Shown here: in pieces, positions 1 to 6,729 of the stretch
Position numbering within the stretch: the stretch's first letter is position 1
How the letters are laid out: every line of letters starts with the position of its first letter
Source: an uncultured Prevotella sp.
GTDB lineage: Bacteria > Bacteroidota > Bacteroidia > Bacteroidales > Bacteroidaceae
Assembly (NCBI GenBank): GCA_937874345.1
Contig: CALNBT010000163.1
Span: forward strand, 1 to 14,785
DNA length: 14,785 nucleotides
Direction: 5' to 3'
Program-made: the position numbers and the translations under genes
The notes under the pieces: model-generated
What the model was told of the DNA's origin: nothing
Seen by the model: only the letters and a program-made list of their open reading frames with translations
Databases searched by the model: none

Positions 1-2075
1 CATTCTATTTTCCCGCTATACGATGTATTGATTGCGACAGGCTTCCAAGCCATTGTTCCTGAGTCTGGGTTGGTCCAATCAACGGTCTTACGGGCGTCAA
101 ACACCTCACCATTATAGATTTCACTAAATTGCAGACCACCATTTCGAGAAACTTCCCAGCTTCCATCAGTAACGATCACGTCCTCAGTGCCGTCATCATA
201 GGTCAAAACAAGTTTGGCAATCAAGCCCAAGTCTTTATCTGAGCCATACATTCCATGAGCTATTCCTCCAGAATACCACCCAGAAGTAACAACAGCACCA
301 ATCACATTGGTTCCATCAGACAACAATGGGGTCACATCGTGTGACGAATAGAAAACACGATTTCTGTAATCGCTCCATCCTGGTTTCAATTCCTCGTAAA
401 CAACCGATCCATCAGGTTGTTGATGTCCAACTCGTTTTCCGTTGATAAACAAATCATATACGCCCAGCGCAGAAGTATATAGTTTAGCGGTTTTAAGAGT
501 CTTTGCAAGCGTAATGGTCTTCTTAAACATCGGAACGCCATCAAAACCAGACTGCATCAATCTTTTTTCCCCTGCAACCGAGCTCATCAAACAAACTTGG
601 GAATTGTTGAAAGGAACAACCGCCGCTGAAATAAAATTGTCTTGTGATGGGTTTTCAAAATCTTCACTGAAAATTACTTGTGAGCTGCCATCTGTCTGAT
701 AAGACACAATCTTCAGATTATCGAAATAAGCACTCTCTTTGTTATTGGCATCAACACGCATGCCGATTTTCCCCATGCCAGCAAGTCCGGAATTATCTTG
801 ATAAGAATCAACCAAGACATTATCTATATACGTACTGATCGTCGACCCGTTGACCTCTATTTTCATGTGGTGAGGATGCTGAAGCATGTCGGCCTTCGTA
901 AACTGAGTGAAGGTTGCATCGCTCACCGTCACCTGTCCATTGATATAAATATGCCGGCGGATAGCAGGCGTATCATGATCCTGGCAGTTGAGTTGCCACA
1001 TGTGGTAGGTATTGCCTGCGGTACCTGCAAAAACAATAGCAGCAGCTGAATTGAGAAGTGTAATGTCTCCCTCTACATCATAGTGTACAAACGAATTGGA
1101 AGATTGCCACGAATATATTGTCTGGGTAGTTGAACCGACAACTCTTAGTTGACCGTTGACAACGTCACCAACTGTAAACTTCTTAGTTGAAGTAAAGTCT
1201 TCTGTAAACAAATTATTACCTTTATTATCCGCTACGCTGACATCATCAAACGATGCAATTTCCTCTCTGGGATCAGTTTCACCATGATCTTCTCTAAAAC
1301 CTACCTTTCCAAAAGCGAAGTTCCCATCTCGTTCATCTATCAATACGTCATTAAGATAGGTTGCTGCATGCCCTCCATTTTGGGTAACGACAATCTTCAA
1401 TTGATATTGTTGTCCATTTTTCAAGTCCACCTTACCGGTAAGGTCTATGTTAGCGAGACAACTAGGATTCCCATTCGTCCAACGATGAGGTCTGAAACGA
1501 GGAAAAGAGCCTTCGGTATTGAACTGCCACATATAAAAGTCATTAGCATTCTGTTGTGCAAAACAGATGCCAGCCGATGTTCGTTCTATCGTGAACTTTG
1601 TCTCGACTGTATAATTTTTCACGGTATCTGCAGCAGTTCCATCGCCGTCAGATGCCTTAATCCATTTTGCTTGTCCCCATCCGGATGTCAAAAGTCCTGT
1701 ATCGAAATAGCTAGTCTCAGTAGAAGTGGCTTGATGTCCTTTATTATCACTTACAGTAACATGCCAATAATATCGTGTAGATGGTTTGAGGATGATACCT
1801 TGTGCAGGAACATGAACCGACTGGTCAGATTGAACTACCCCACTGTTCCATATTTCCTGCCCTCCATTTTCATCTGAAGAAACAACAATTTGATAGGCTG
1901 TTTGTAAAACACTTCGCTCGGTGGAAAATAATTTCCAACTAAACTGAGGTGTATCATCAATACCTTCAGGATTTTTCATGGTCTGTACTCGCAAATCTCC
2001 AACGGTCAAAGAGAAGCCTTGTTGAAAATAAAACAAAAACAGTAATAAAACTGTTAACTTTGATAATGCTTTCAT
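1..2075 (-). CDS. Secreted alpha-L-rhamnosidase (GH78-type), N-terminal part, with two inserted LamG-like modules; 3' end outside window
   Basis: The minus strand is open from an ATG at 2075 to the window edge (691 codons, no stop). Residues 1-22 form a signal peptide (MKALSKLTVLLLFLFYF...). Residues about 24-128 match the immunoglobulin/fibronectin-like N domain of Bacteroidota rhamnosidases (VGDLRVQTMKNPEGID, PQFSWKL, RYYWHVTVSD). Residues about 134-285 and 288-460 are two related beta-sandwich modules of the LamG/DUF1080 kind: each has a Y-MWQ-N core (180-186, 357-363), a TY-(L/I)-(N/D)-DV/NVL strand (239-245, 415-421) and a GK(V/I)G(F/M)R turn. Residues about 510-691 match the rhamnosidase N-terminal beta domain (KLYTSALGVYDLFINGKRVG, PGWSDY, GWYSGG, DGSWEVSRNGG, EIYNGEVFDAR). 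The GH78 catalytic (alpha/alpha)6 barrel should follow to the left of position 1, so activity cannot be judged here. The role inferred is release of terminal alpha-L-rhamnose from plant or host glycans. Its promoter lies near 2120-2127. Family confidence is high; substrate is unknown. Confidence 0.88.
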   Translation of the reverse strand, partial: MKALSKLTVLLLFLFYFQQGFSLTVGDLRVQTMKNPEGIDDTPQFSWKLFSTERSVLQTAYQIVVSSDENGGQEIWNSGVVQSDQSVHVPAQGIILKPSTRYYWHVTVSDNKGHQATSTETSYFDTGLLTSGWGQAKWIKASDGDGTAADTVKNYTVETKFTIERTSAGICFAQQNANDFYMWQFNTEGSFPRFRPHRWTNGNPSCLANIDLTGKVDLKNGQQYQLKIVVTQNGGHAATYLNDVLIDERDGNFAFGKVGFREDHGETDPREEIASFDDVSVADNKGNNLFTEDFTSTKKFTVGDVVNGQLRVVGSTTQTIYSWQSSNSFVHYDVEGDITLLNSAAAIVFAGTAGNTYHMWQLNCQDHDTPAIRRHIYINGQVTVSDATFTQFTKADMLQHPHHMKIEVNGSTISTYIDNVLVDSYQDNSGLAGMGKIGMRVDANNKESAYFDNLKIVSYQTDGSSQVIFSEDFENPSQDNFISAAVVPFNNSQVCLMSSVAGEKRLMQSGFDGVPMFKKTITLAKTLKTAKLYTSALGVYDLFINGKRVGHQQPDGSVVYEELKPGWSDYRNRVFYSSHDVTPLLSDGTNVIGAVVTSGWYSGGIAHGMYGSDKDLGLIAKLVLTYDDGTEDVIVTDGSWEVSRNGGLQFSEIYNGEVFDARKTVDWTNPDSGTMAWKPVAINTSYSGKIE

Positions 2076-2115
2076 TATTTCAAAAAGAGATTATAATGGA
2101 TAGGTCTAAAAGTAA

Positions 2116-2129
2116 TGTACAAATGTACA
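2116..2129 (-). promoter_or_regulatory. Putative promoter of the rhamnosidase gene, overlapped by a TGTACA-AA-TGTACA palindrome
   Basis: Read on the minus strand, positions 2127-2120 are TACATTTG, a full match to the Bacteroidota -7 consensus TAnnTTTG, about 45 bp upstream of the ATG at 2075. I found no clear TTTG at the expected -33 distance. The -7 box is embedded in two copies of the palindromic hexamer TGTACA (2116-2121 and 2124-2129), which could be an operator. The assignment rests on motif and position only. Confidence 0.45.
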
Positions 2130-2398
2130 AAAAAGATTGAAAAAATTTAATCTTTTACATTTTCTTCTTTACATATTCTTAAAACTGATGTGAAAAGTCA
2201 TGGAAATTGGCTTGCAAAGTGGTGCATATTGACCTTCAAAACCACTGACTTTGTCGGTCAATACCATTGATATTGCAAAATCAGACCGAACGACATGAAA
2301 ATGATCGATAATCATCTTGGTAATATCTCCGTCAAGGCATTAAAGAGGTTTTAGCAATATTTTTTTTGAAAGACAACACGTAGTTGATTAATTATTTG
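2130..2398. other. Gene-free divergent intergenic region with several inverted repeats
   Basis: No plausible coding region is seen between the rhamnosidase and btuB promoters. The region holds a perfect AT-rich inverted repeat AAAAGATT-N10-AATCTTTT (2131-2156). It also holds an inverted repeat TATTGACC-N21-GGTCAATA (2227-2234 with 2256-2263) interleaved with AGTGGT/ACCACT near 2219-2245. No function can be assigned. Confidence 0.5.
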
Positions 2399-2406
2399 TA
2401 ATTTTG
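2399..2406 (+). promoter_or_regulatory. -7 element of the btuB-btuG promoter
   Basis: TAATTTTG matches the Bacteroidota -7 consensus TAnnTTTG exactly. Transcription would start about 7 nt downstream, near 2413, which coincides with the first base of the riboswitch P1 stem (GCAAT at 2412-2416). No good -33 TTTG is visible upstream, so the promoter may be weak or activated. Confidence 0.6.
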
Positions 2407-2411
2407 TAGAA

Positions 2412-2573
2412 GCAATTGGTTCTTGTTATTTAAGGATTAAATGGGAATCAGGTGAAAATCCTGAACAGTCCCGCTGCTGTAAGCATTCCTTGTGAATACA
2501 AACAAAATGCCACTGACAATTTTTCGGGAAGGCGTTTGTATTTTGGTTTGCGAGTCAGAAGACCTGCCATTGC
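2412..2573 (+). ncRNA. Cobalamin (B12) riboswitch
   Basis: The conserved blocks of the cobalamin aptamer occur in order: GGGAATCAGGTGAAAATCC, then CAGTCCCGCTGCTGTAA (about 2466-2482), GCCACTG (2509-2515), GGGAAGGCG (2526-2534) and the B12 box AGTCAGAAGACCTGCC (2553-2568). A closing P1 helix can be drawn between GCAAT (2412-2416) and ATTGC (2569-2573). The element lies at the very 5' end of the btuB-btuG transcript. By family behaviour, binding of adenosylcobalamin or another corrinoid lowers expression of the genes downstream. The gene following is a BtuB-like receptor, which fits. Confidence 0.95.
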
Positions 2574-2606
2574 CAGTATTGTTTATCCTGTTTCGAGGAA
2601 GACTGG
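2573..2606 (+). promoter_or_regulatory. Candidate expression-platform hairpin between riboswitch and btuB
   Basis: Just after the B12 box, CCAGT (2573-2577) can pair with ACTGG (2602-2606) around an inner TCCT/AGGA stem (2586-2589 with 2596-2599). It touches the 3' strand of P1 at one base. There is no run of T after it, so it is not an obvious terminator; control of translation about 30 nt downstream is more likely. The stem is short and the assignment tentative. Confidence 0.3.
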
Positions 2607-2635
2607 AAGAACAAATAAAACGATTAACAAGTTGC

Positions 2636-4621
2636 ATGAACATGCATAGATCTGTAATAACAGTGATGTTATTGACATGTGTCTTCCGTGGATTTGCTCA
2701 GAATGATGGTATTCTTGGCAAAGTTTATACCATCGACACGGTCATGGTGTCAGGTTCACGCTCAGACTGCATCCTGCAAAGTACCGTTCCCCAACATGAA
2801 CTTCGGCAAAAGGATATGTTCACGATGGGAATTTCGGATATAGCCGATGCGTTACACAGACTGCCGGGCATCACTCTTCGCGATTATGGTGGTGCTGGAG
2901 GCATGAAGACCGTTTCGGTCCGTGGCTATGGTGCGCAGCATACGGGAGTTGTCTACGATGGAATCATGCTGAACAACAGTCAAAGTGGAGACATCGATTT
3001 GTCGCGGTATTCCTTAGAAAATCTCGAAAGTCTGGAGCTTGTCATCGGTGACTATAACGATTTGTTTATTCCGGCTCGTCAAGCTTCTACCGCATCTGTG
3101 CTTACCATCAACACCATACCTCAATTGTTTCAGGAGAATGGTGCACACATCATGGCACAGTTGAGCCTTGGATCATTTGGATTTGCAAGTCCAGCTTTTC
3201 GATATGAGCAAAATCTAAGCAGTCATTTGGCAATTTCTGCCTTCGGAGAATATGTCTATGCCGAGAATAACTATCCTTTTACCTTATATAATTTGTCTCA
3301 GACATCTCGTCAGCGGCGCACCAACAGTCAGATGAAATCCGGACATGGAGAAATCAATACCTTGTGGCGACCGAACAACCGTCAGCAGTTGAAAGGCAAA
3401 ATTTATTATTATGACAACAACCGTCAGTTGCCAGGACAGATCAGATATTATACAAATGATAGCTGGGGGGCTCTCCACGATCGTAATTTTTTTGCACAAA
3501 TACAGTATCAGCAGTTTCTTTCCAGCCAATGGTCTCTCAAATGGATGAACAAGTTCAATTGGGCTAGCACAAGATATCACGATGGGAAATATCAGGATCA
3601 TTCGATGGATGCTGATTATTGGCAACGCGAATATTATACATCGGCCTGTATTTTGTATACACCTTCCGATTTTGTCAGCATCGACTATTCATTTGATTAT
3701 TCCTTTAACAACCTCAACAGTAGTATTGAAACCGACAAAAAGCCTTTTCGACACTCCTTCTTGCAAAGTTTATCTGCTAAGTTTACCAAGAATCGCTTCA
3801 CGGCATTGGCCCGTCTGTTAGCGTCCGTCTATCTCAATGGGACTGAAAATGGGAGCAGCTCGAATGACATGAAACGTCTATCACCATCTGTTTCGACGTC
3901 GTACCGACTGCTGGATAACAAAGAGTTCTTTTTAAGAGCCTCGTATAAGAACATCTTCCGAGCACCCACTTTTAACGAAAATTATTTCTACCACTATGGA
4001 ACCCCTGACTTGAAACCAGAAGTGACCAACCAGCTGAATATTGGACTTTCTTATAATAAAAGTATAAAGAGGGTGGAATTTTCTGGAACTGCTGATATTT
4101 ATTTGAATACTATCAAAGACAAGATTGTGTCTATTCCGTACAACATGTTTATATGGCGAAATGTCAATATCGGCAAAGCCCGAATCATTGGAATGGACCT
4201 TGTTTCGCAGATATCTTATCAACTTCATAACAAACAGAAGCTGACTTTCGCATCAAATTACAGCTATCAGCAGGCAGAAAACCGTACATCATCCACTTCT
4301 CCCTATTATAATTACCAAATAGCCTATATCCCACAACATTCGGGCAGCATCTCTTTGGGCTACGAAAACCCGTTGATAAACCTGACCATTCATGGAACGG
4401 GTACCAGTAATGTATGGAGCAATAATGAACATTATGCTGGAACTCAAATTTCAGGTTATATGGAATGGGGATTGATGGCATATCGACAGTTTAAATTATG
4501 GGGTAAAGAAATCTCCCTCAGAGGCGATTTGGATAACATATTTAATAAACAGTACGAGATTGTTGCCGGGTATCCGATGCCGGGTATCCATTGGAAAATG
4601 ACCATACATTATCAATTATAA
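2636..4621 (+). CDS. btuB: BtuB-like TonB-dependent outer-membrane cobalamin receptor
   Basis: The protein of 661 residues imports vitamin B12 or other corrinoids across the outer membrane with energy from TonB/ExbBD. A signal peptide covers about residues 1-21 (MHRSVITVMLLTCVFRGFAQ). The segment IDTVMVSG (33-40) is a possible TonB-box region. The plug domain spans about 45-160 (DIADALHRLPGITLRDYGG, VSVRGYGAQHTGVVYDGIML, SLENLESLELVIG) and the rest is a 22-strand barrel with aromatic-rich strands. The last strand contains the typical receptor ending DNIFNKQYEIVAGYPMPG. The frame is open further up to 2492, but that start lies inside the B12 aptamer, so I place the start at the ATG at 2636 (2642 is also possible). 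The riboswitch upstream and btuG 11 bp downstream support cobalamin as substrate. The final residue is leucine rather than the usual aromatic. Confidence 0.9.
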   Translation: MNMHRSVITVMLLTCVFRGFAQNDGILGKVYTIDTVMVSGSRSDCILQSTVPQHELRQKDMFTMGISDIADALHRLPGITLRDYGGAGGMKTVSVRGYGAQHTGVVYDGIMLNNSQSGDIDLSRYSLENLESLELVIGDYNDLFIPARQASTASVLTINTIPQLFQENGAHIMAQLSLGSFGFASPAFRYEQNLSSHLAISAFGEYVYAENNYPFTLYNLSQTSRQRRTNSQMKSGHGEINTLWRPNNRQQLKGKIYYYDNNRQLPGQIRYYTNDSWGALHDRNFFAQIQYQQFLSSQWSLKWMNKFNWASTRYHDGKYQDHSMDADYWQREYYTSACILYTPSDFVSIDYSFDYSFNNLNSSIETDKKPFRHSFLQSLSAKFTKNRFTALARLLASVYLNGTENGSSSNDMKRLSPSVSTSYRLLDNKEFFLRASYKNIFRAPTFNENYFYHYGTPDLKPEVTNQLNIGLSYNKSIKRVEFSGTADIYLNTIKDKIVSIPYNMFIWRNVNIGKARIIGMDLVSQISYQLHNKQKLTFASNYSYQQAENRTSSTSPYYNYQIAYIPQHSGSISLGYENPLINLTIHGTGTSNVWSNNEHYAGTQISGYMEWGLMAYRQFKLWGKEISLRGDLDNIFNKQYEIVAGYPMPGIHWKMTIHYQL

Positions 4622-4632
4622 ATTATATTCTA

Positions 4633-5778
4633 ATGAAAAATGATTTCATCAAACTCGCAATTTTAATGTTATCCATAACAGCTATCTCTTCGTGCAGCAG
4701 TAATGTCGATGAACAAAAAAACGAAATACCGAAATACAGATTGTCGACTTCTGCAACTTACATCATCAATGAAGGCGTAGAAGGAAACCAAATTGCCGGC
4801 AGCTTGACAGTCATCGACAATAAAACTTGGACAACCTCCCAAAATATGTTTGCATCTGTCAATAAGCGATCACTTGGACTTACACCCAACGATGCGATTA
4901 TTTACGGTAACAAAATGTATATAGCTGTCTCGGCAGAAAATACCATTGAAGTAGTAGATAAAAACACTTTGAAGTCAATTATGCAAATAAAAACGACCAA
5001 CTTACTTGGCAAAGACAGGGGGCAAACGCCACGTTGCCTGGTCGGAGCCGGCAAATATATCTTTGTCACCACGTACAGTGGATATGTGGCAGCCATCGAC
5101 ACCGCAACCTTTGCCCTGAAGAACGTTTATAAGGTTGGGGCTTACCCCGAAGGAATAGACCAGAATAATGGTGTGCTTTATGTGGCAAACTCTAACTTAG
5201 CAAAAGGAAATGGATCGATTTCTGAAATAGAATTATCGTCAGGGAAAGTAACAAACCTCACGAATCCACTGATTCAAAACCCTATTTCTGTGAAGACATT
5301 TGCGAATGATCTTTATGTTTTAGATTCAGGTCTTTATGATCCCAATAACAATTATAATCAAACGGGGGCTTCGGTGTTAAAGATATCGCATGGAAACATG
5401 ACCAAATTAATGGATGCAACGATGATGGCCATACGGTGCAAGGATGGAAAACCCTCAAAAATCTACACCATCAATGCTCCTTATACAATACCTGCCACCC
5501 CGATTTCGTATCAAGTTTATGATTGTACAACAGCACAATCCAAGACTTTTACCACAACCTATGTAGACAGTCCGGCTGCCATGGCAGTCGATTCGGTAAC
5601 AGGTTATGTGTATATTACTTCTTACAAGGTTAATCCTGATTGGGGATATGCTGACTTTAGTGCCCCAGGATTTGTCAATGTTTATGACGAAAATGGACAG
5701 CTTTTGAAGACCATGGACGTTGGTGTTGGTCCTACCACCATCGTATTTAATTATTTAAATGTACCAGCAACGATTTAA
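4633..5778 (+). CDS. btuG: BtuG-like surface cobalamin-binding beta-propeller lipoprotein
   Basis: The product has 381 residues. The N-terminus is a lipoprotein signal with lipobox ISSC and acylated Cys21, followed by a short acidic linker (SSNVDEQKNE) of the sort that directs Bacteroidota lipoproteins to the cell surface. The remainder consists of repeated YVTN/YncE-like propeller blades: NKMYIAVSAENTIEVVDK (93-110), KYIFVTTYSGYVAAID (141-156), GVLYVANSNLAKGNGSISEI (180-199), DLYVLDSGLY (226-235) and GYVYITSY (324-331). In Bacteroides, BtuG proteins of this length and fold are encoded beside B12-riboswitch-controlled btuB, cap the receptor and bind cobalamin with very high affinity. Position 11 bp after btuB under the same riboswitch supports that role. 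The frame is open upstream into btuB, but the ATG at 4633 fits the lipoprotein signal. Without the context one would call it a DUF5074/YncE-like protein. Confidence 0.85.
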   Translation: MKNDFIKLAILMLSITAISSCSSNVDEQKNEIPKYRLSTSATYIINEGVEGNQIAGSLTVIDNKTWTTSQNMFASVNKRSLGLTPNDAIIYGNKMYIAVSAENTIEVVDKNTLKSIMQIKTTNLLGKDRGQTPRCLVGAGKYIFVTTYSGYVAAIDTATFALKNVYKVGAYPEGIDQNNGVLYVANSNLAKGNGSISEIELSSGKVTNLTNPLIQNPISVKTFANDLYVLDSGLYDPNNNYNQTGASVLKISHGNMTKLMDATMMAIRCKDGKPSKIYTINAPYTIPATPISYQVYDCTTAQSKTFTTTYVDSPAAMAVDSVTGYVYITSYKVNPDWGYADFSAPGFVNVYDENGQLLKTMDVGVGPTTIVFNYLNVPATI

Positions 5779-5817
5779 TTACATCACAAATTCAAACTGT
5801 CGGATTTTAATATTGAT

Positions 5818-5881
5818 GGGACTCACTTGTCGTTCTGAATAAAGTTGTTCAAAGAACCCCAAGTGAGCCCTTCATTTTTTT
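5818..5881 (+). terminator. Intrinsic terminator of the btuB-btuG operon
   Basis: GGG-A-CTCACTTG (5818-5829) pairs with CAAGTGAG-CCC (5860-5870) with one bulged A, followed within a few bases by a run of T (5875-5881). The 30-nt loop contains a further small hairpin GTTC-AAA-GAAC. It starts 39 bp after the btuG stop codon. Confidence 0.8.
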
Positions 5882-6123
5882 ATATCAACCAAACCGCACT
5901 TTGATTTTTTTATTTAACAATTTATGGCATAAAATGAATAGATTTCGTAAAGTTTTTGGATATTTACGCGTTTATAACATTGAAAATGACACTTCTACAT
6001 TCCAAAAACAAGGCCATTTTATTGATTTAAACCAAGAATTCGCCACTATTTATGTTAAAATTTTCAATTTAATTGTCCGTGCGGGTACACAACTATTTTT
6101 ATTGAAAAAAATAATCAAAAATA

Positions 6124-6154
6124 TTTGGTGGTATGAAAAAATGTGCTAAATTTG
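6124..6154 (+). promoter_or_regulatory. Consensus Bacteroidota promoter upstream of a putative small RNA
   Basis: TTTG (6124-6127) is separated by 19 bp from TAAATTTG (6147-6154), matching the -33 TTTG / -7 TAnnTTTG consensus. The predicted start of transcription is about 6161. It is the best-formed promoter in the 950-bp gap between btuG and ettA, and no protein gene follows on this strand until the acceptor region of the convergent ettA. Confidence 0.7.
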
Positions 6155-6160
6155 CAAATG

Positions 6161-6253
6161 TTATCCTGAAAACAATCTTTTTACCTTAAAAGACTAATAC
6201 CTATTGAAGATTTAAAGCGACCGTCTGAGAAGATCGTCGCTTTTTGCTTTTTT
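6161..6253 (+). ncRNA. Candidate free-standing small RNA of about 93 nt
   Basis: A consensus promoter (6124-6154) and a strong intrinsic terminator (6214-6253) delimit a short transcript with no credible open reading frame. The 5' half is single-stranded and AT-rich (CTTTTTACCTTAAAAGACTA near 6178-6197), followed by CTATTGAAGATTT and the terminator stem. This layout is typical of an intergenic trans-acting sRNA. A leader-attenuator is possible, but no gene follows it on the plus strand. I do not recognise the family. The ends are predicted from motifs only. Confidence 0.55.
6214..6253 (+). terminator. Intrinsic terminator of the putative small RNA
   Basis: AAAGCGAC (6214-6221) pairs perfectly with GTCGCTTT (6236-6243). 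An inner helix GTCT/AGAT closes a GAGA tetraloop (6227-6230), with one C-C mismatch between the helices. TTTTTGCTTTTTT follows. It is the most stable intrinsic terminator seen in the window. Confidence 0.8.
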
Positions 6254-6530
6254 ATGATGTTAGGCAGCAAAATTTATTCGATTGCATCGCGTGATTTTGA
6301 AAAATCATTTTACTTCTATGAAAACAGATCTCATGACACAATTCAATATACCGACGGTTGTCTGCAATGTTGAATCTGATATCAATATATTTTCAATTAA
6401 TAAAGATCTTGATACTGAAGGAAAATATAAATACCGGGGCAGCAATATTTGGTAAAGCATGTTGTAAATCATAACAGATTACAACCAATGTTGGTGTCTG
6501 AAATCTTCTGATATTCAAACAATCAACTAC
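6254..6530. other. Gene-free region between small RNA terminator and ettA terminator
   Basis: I see no supported gene. A 38-39-codon frame starts at ATG 6254 (MMLGSKIYSIASRD...), but its start is at the end of the terminator T-run and it has no recognised similarity. An AT-rich palindrome TGATTTT-GA-AAAATCA lies at 6292-6307 and a short palindrome ACCAATGTTGGT near 6484-6495. Confidence 0.5.
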
Positions 6531-6563
6531 AAATAAAAACCCGATTGGTTAGAAACCAACCGG
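6531..6563 (-). terminator. Intrinsic terminator downstream of ettA
   Basis: On the minus strand CCGGTTGGTT (6563-6554) pairs with AACCAATCGG (6550-6541) around a 3-nt loop with a single mismatch, then GTTTTTATTTG follows. It lies about 170 nt after the ettA stop codon. The 3' untranslated region in between holds a second perfect dyad at 6567-6592. Confidence 0.75.
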
Positions 6564-6566
6564 ATC

Positions 6567-6592
6567 TTGGATTTGCGTAGTGACAAATCCAA
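6567..6592. repeat. Perfect inverted repeat in the ettA 3' region
   Basis: TTGGATTTG (6567-6575) and CAAATCCAA (6584-6592) are exact reverse complements with an 8-nt spacer. In the ettA mRNA it would form a 9-bp hairpin just 5' of the terminator stem. It could stabilise the mRNA 3' end or serve as a protein site. No direct function is known. Confidence 0.6.
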
Positions 6593-6729
6593 CTATTGAA
6601 ACAATCGAGATTATCGAGTATCGTTCATTGAAATGCCCTTTACGAGTGGGGAATCCTTGCAAGATTCATCCCCCATTCATTGATGGTATTCACGAAACAA
6701 GTGTTGCCGAACGGTTTTAATTCTTCTCG

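Noticed and set aside
1284..1877. 197-codon plus-strand open frame
   Set aside because: It is antisense to the rhamnosidase gene, whose frame is continuous through the whole stretch and matches the protein family.
2492..2635. N-terminal extension of BtuB by 48 residues
   Set aside because: This part is the B12 aptamer itself; translation would break its structure, and a proper signal peptide starts only at 2636/2642.
5901..6149. Plus-strand open frame of 82 codons after the btuG terminator
   Set aside because: It starts just after the terminator, is extremely AT-rich with low-complexity Ile/Asn/Lys/Phe content, resembles no family I know, and its end runs through a consensus promoter.
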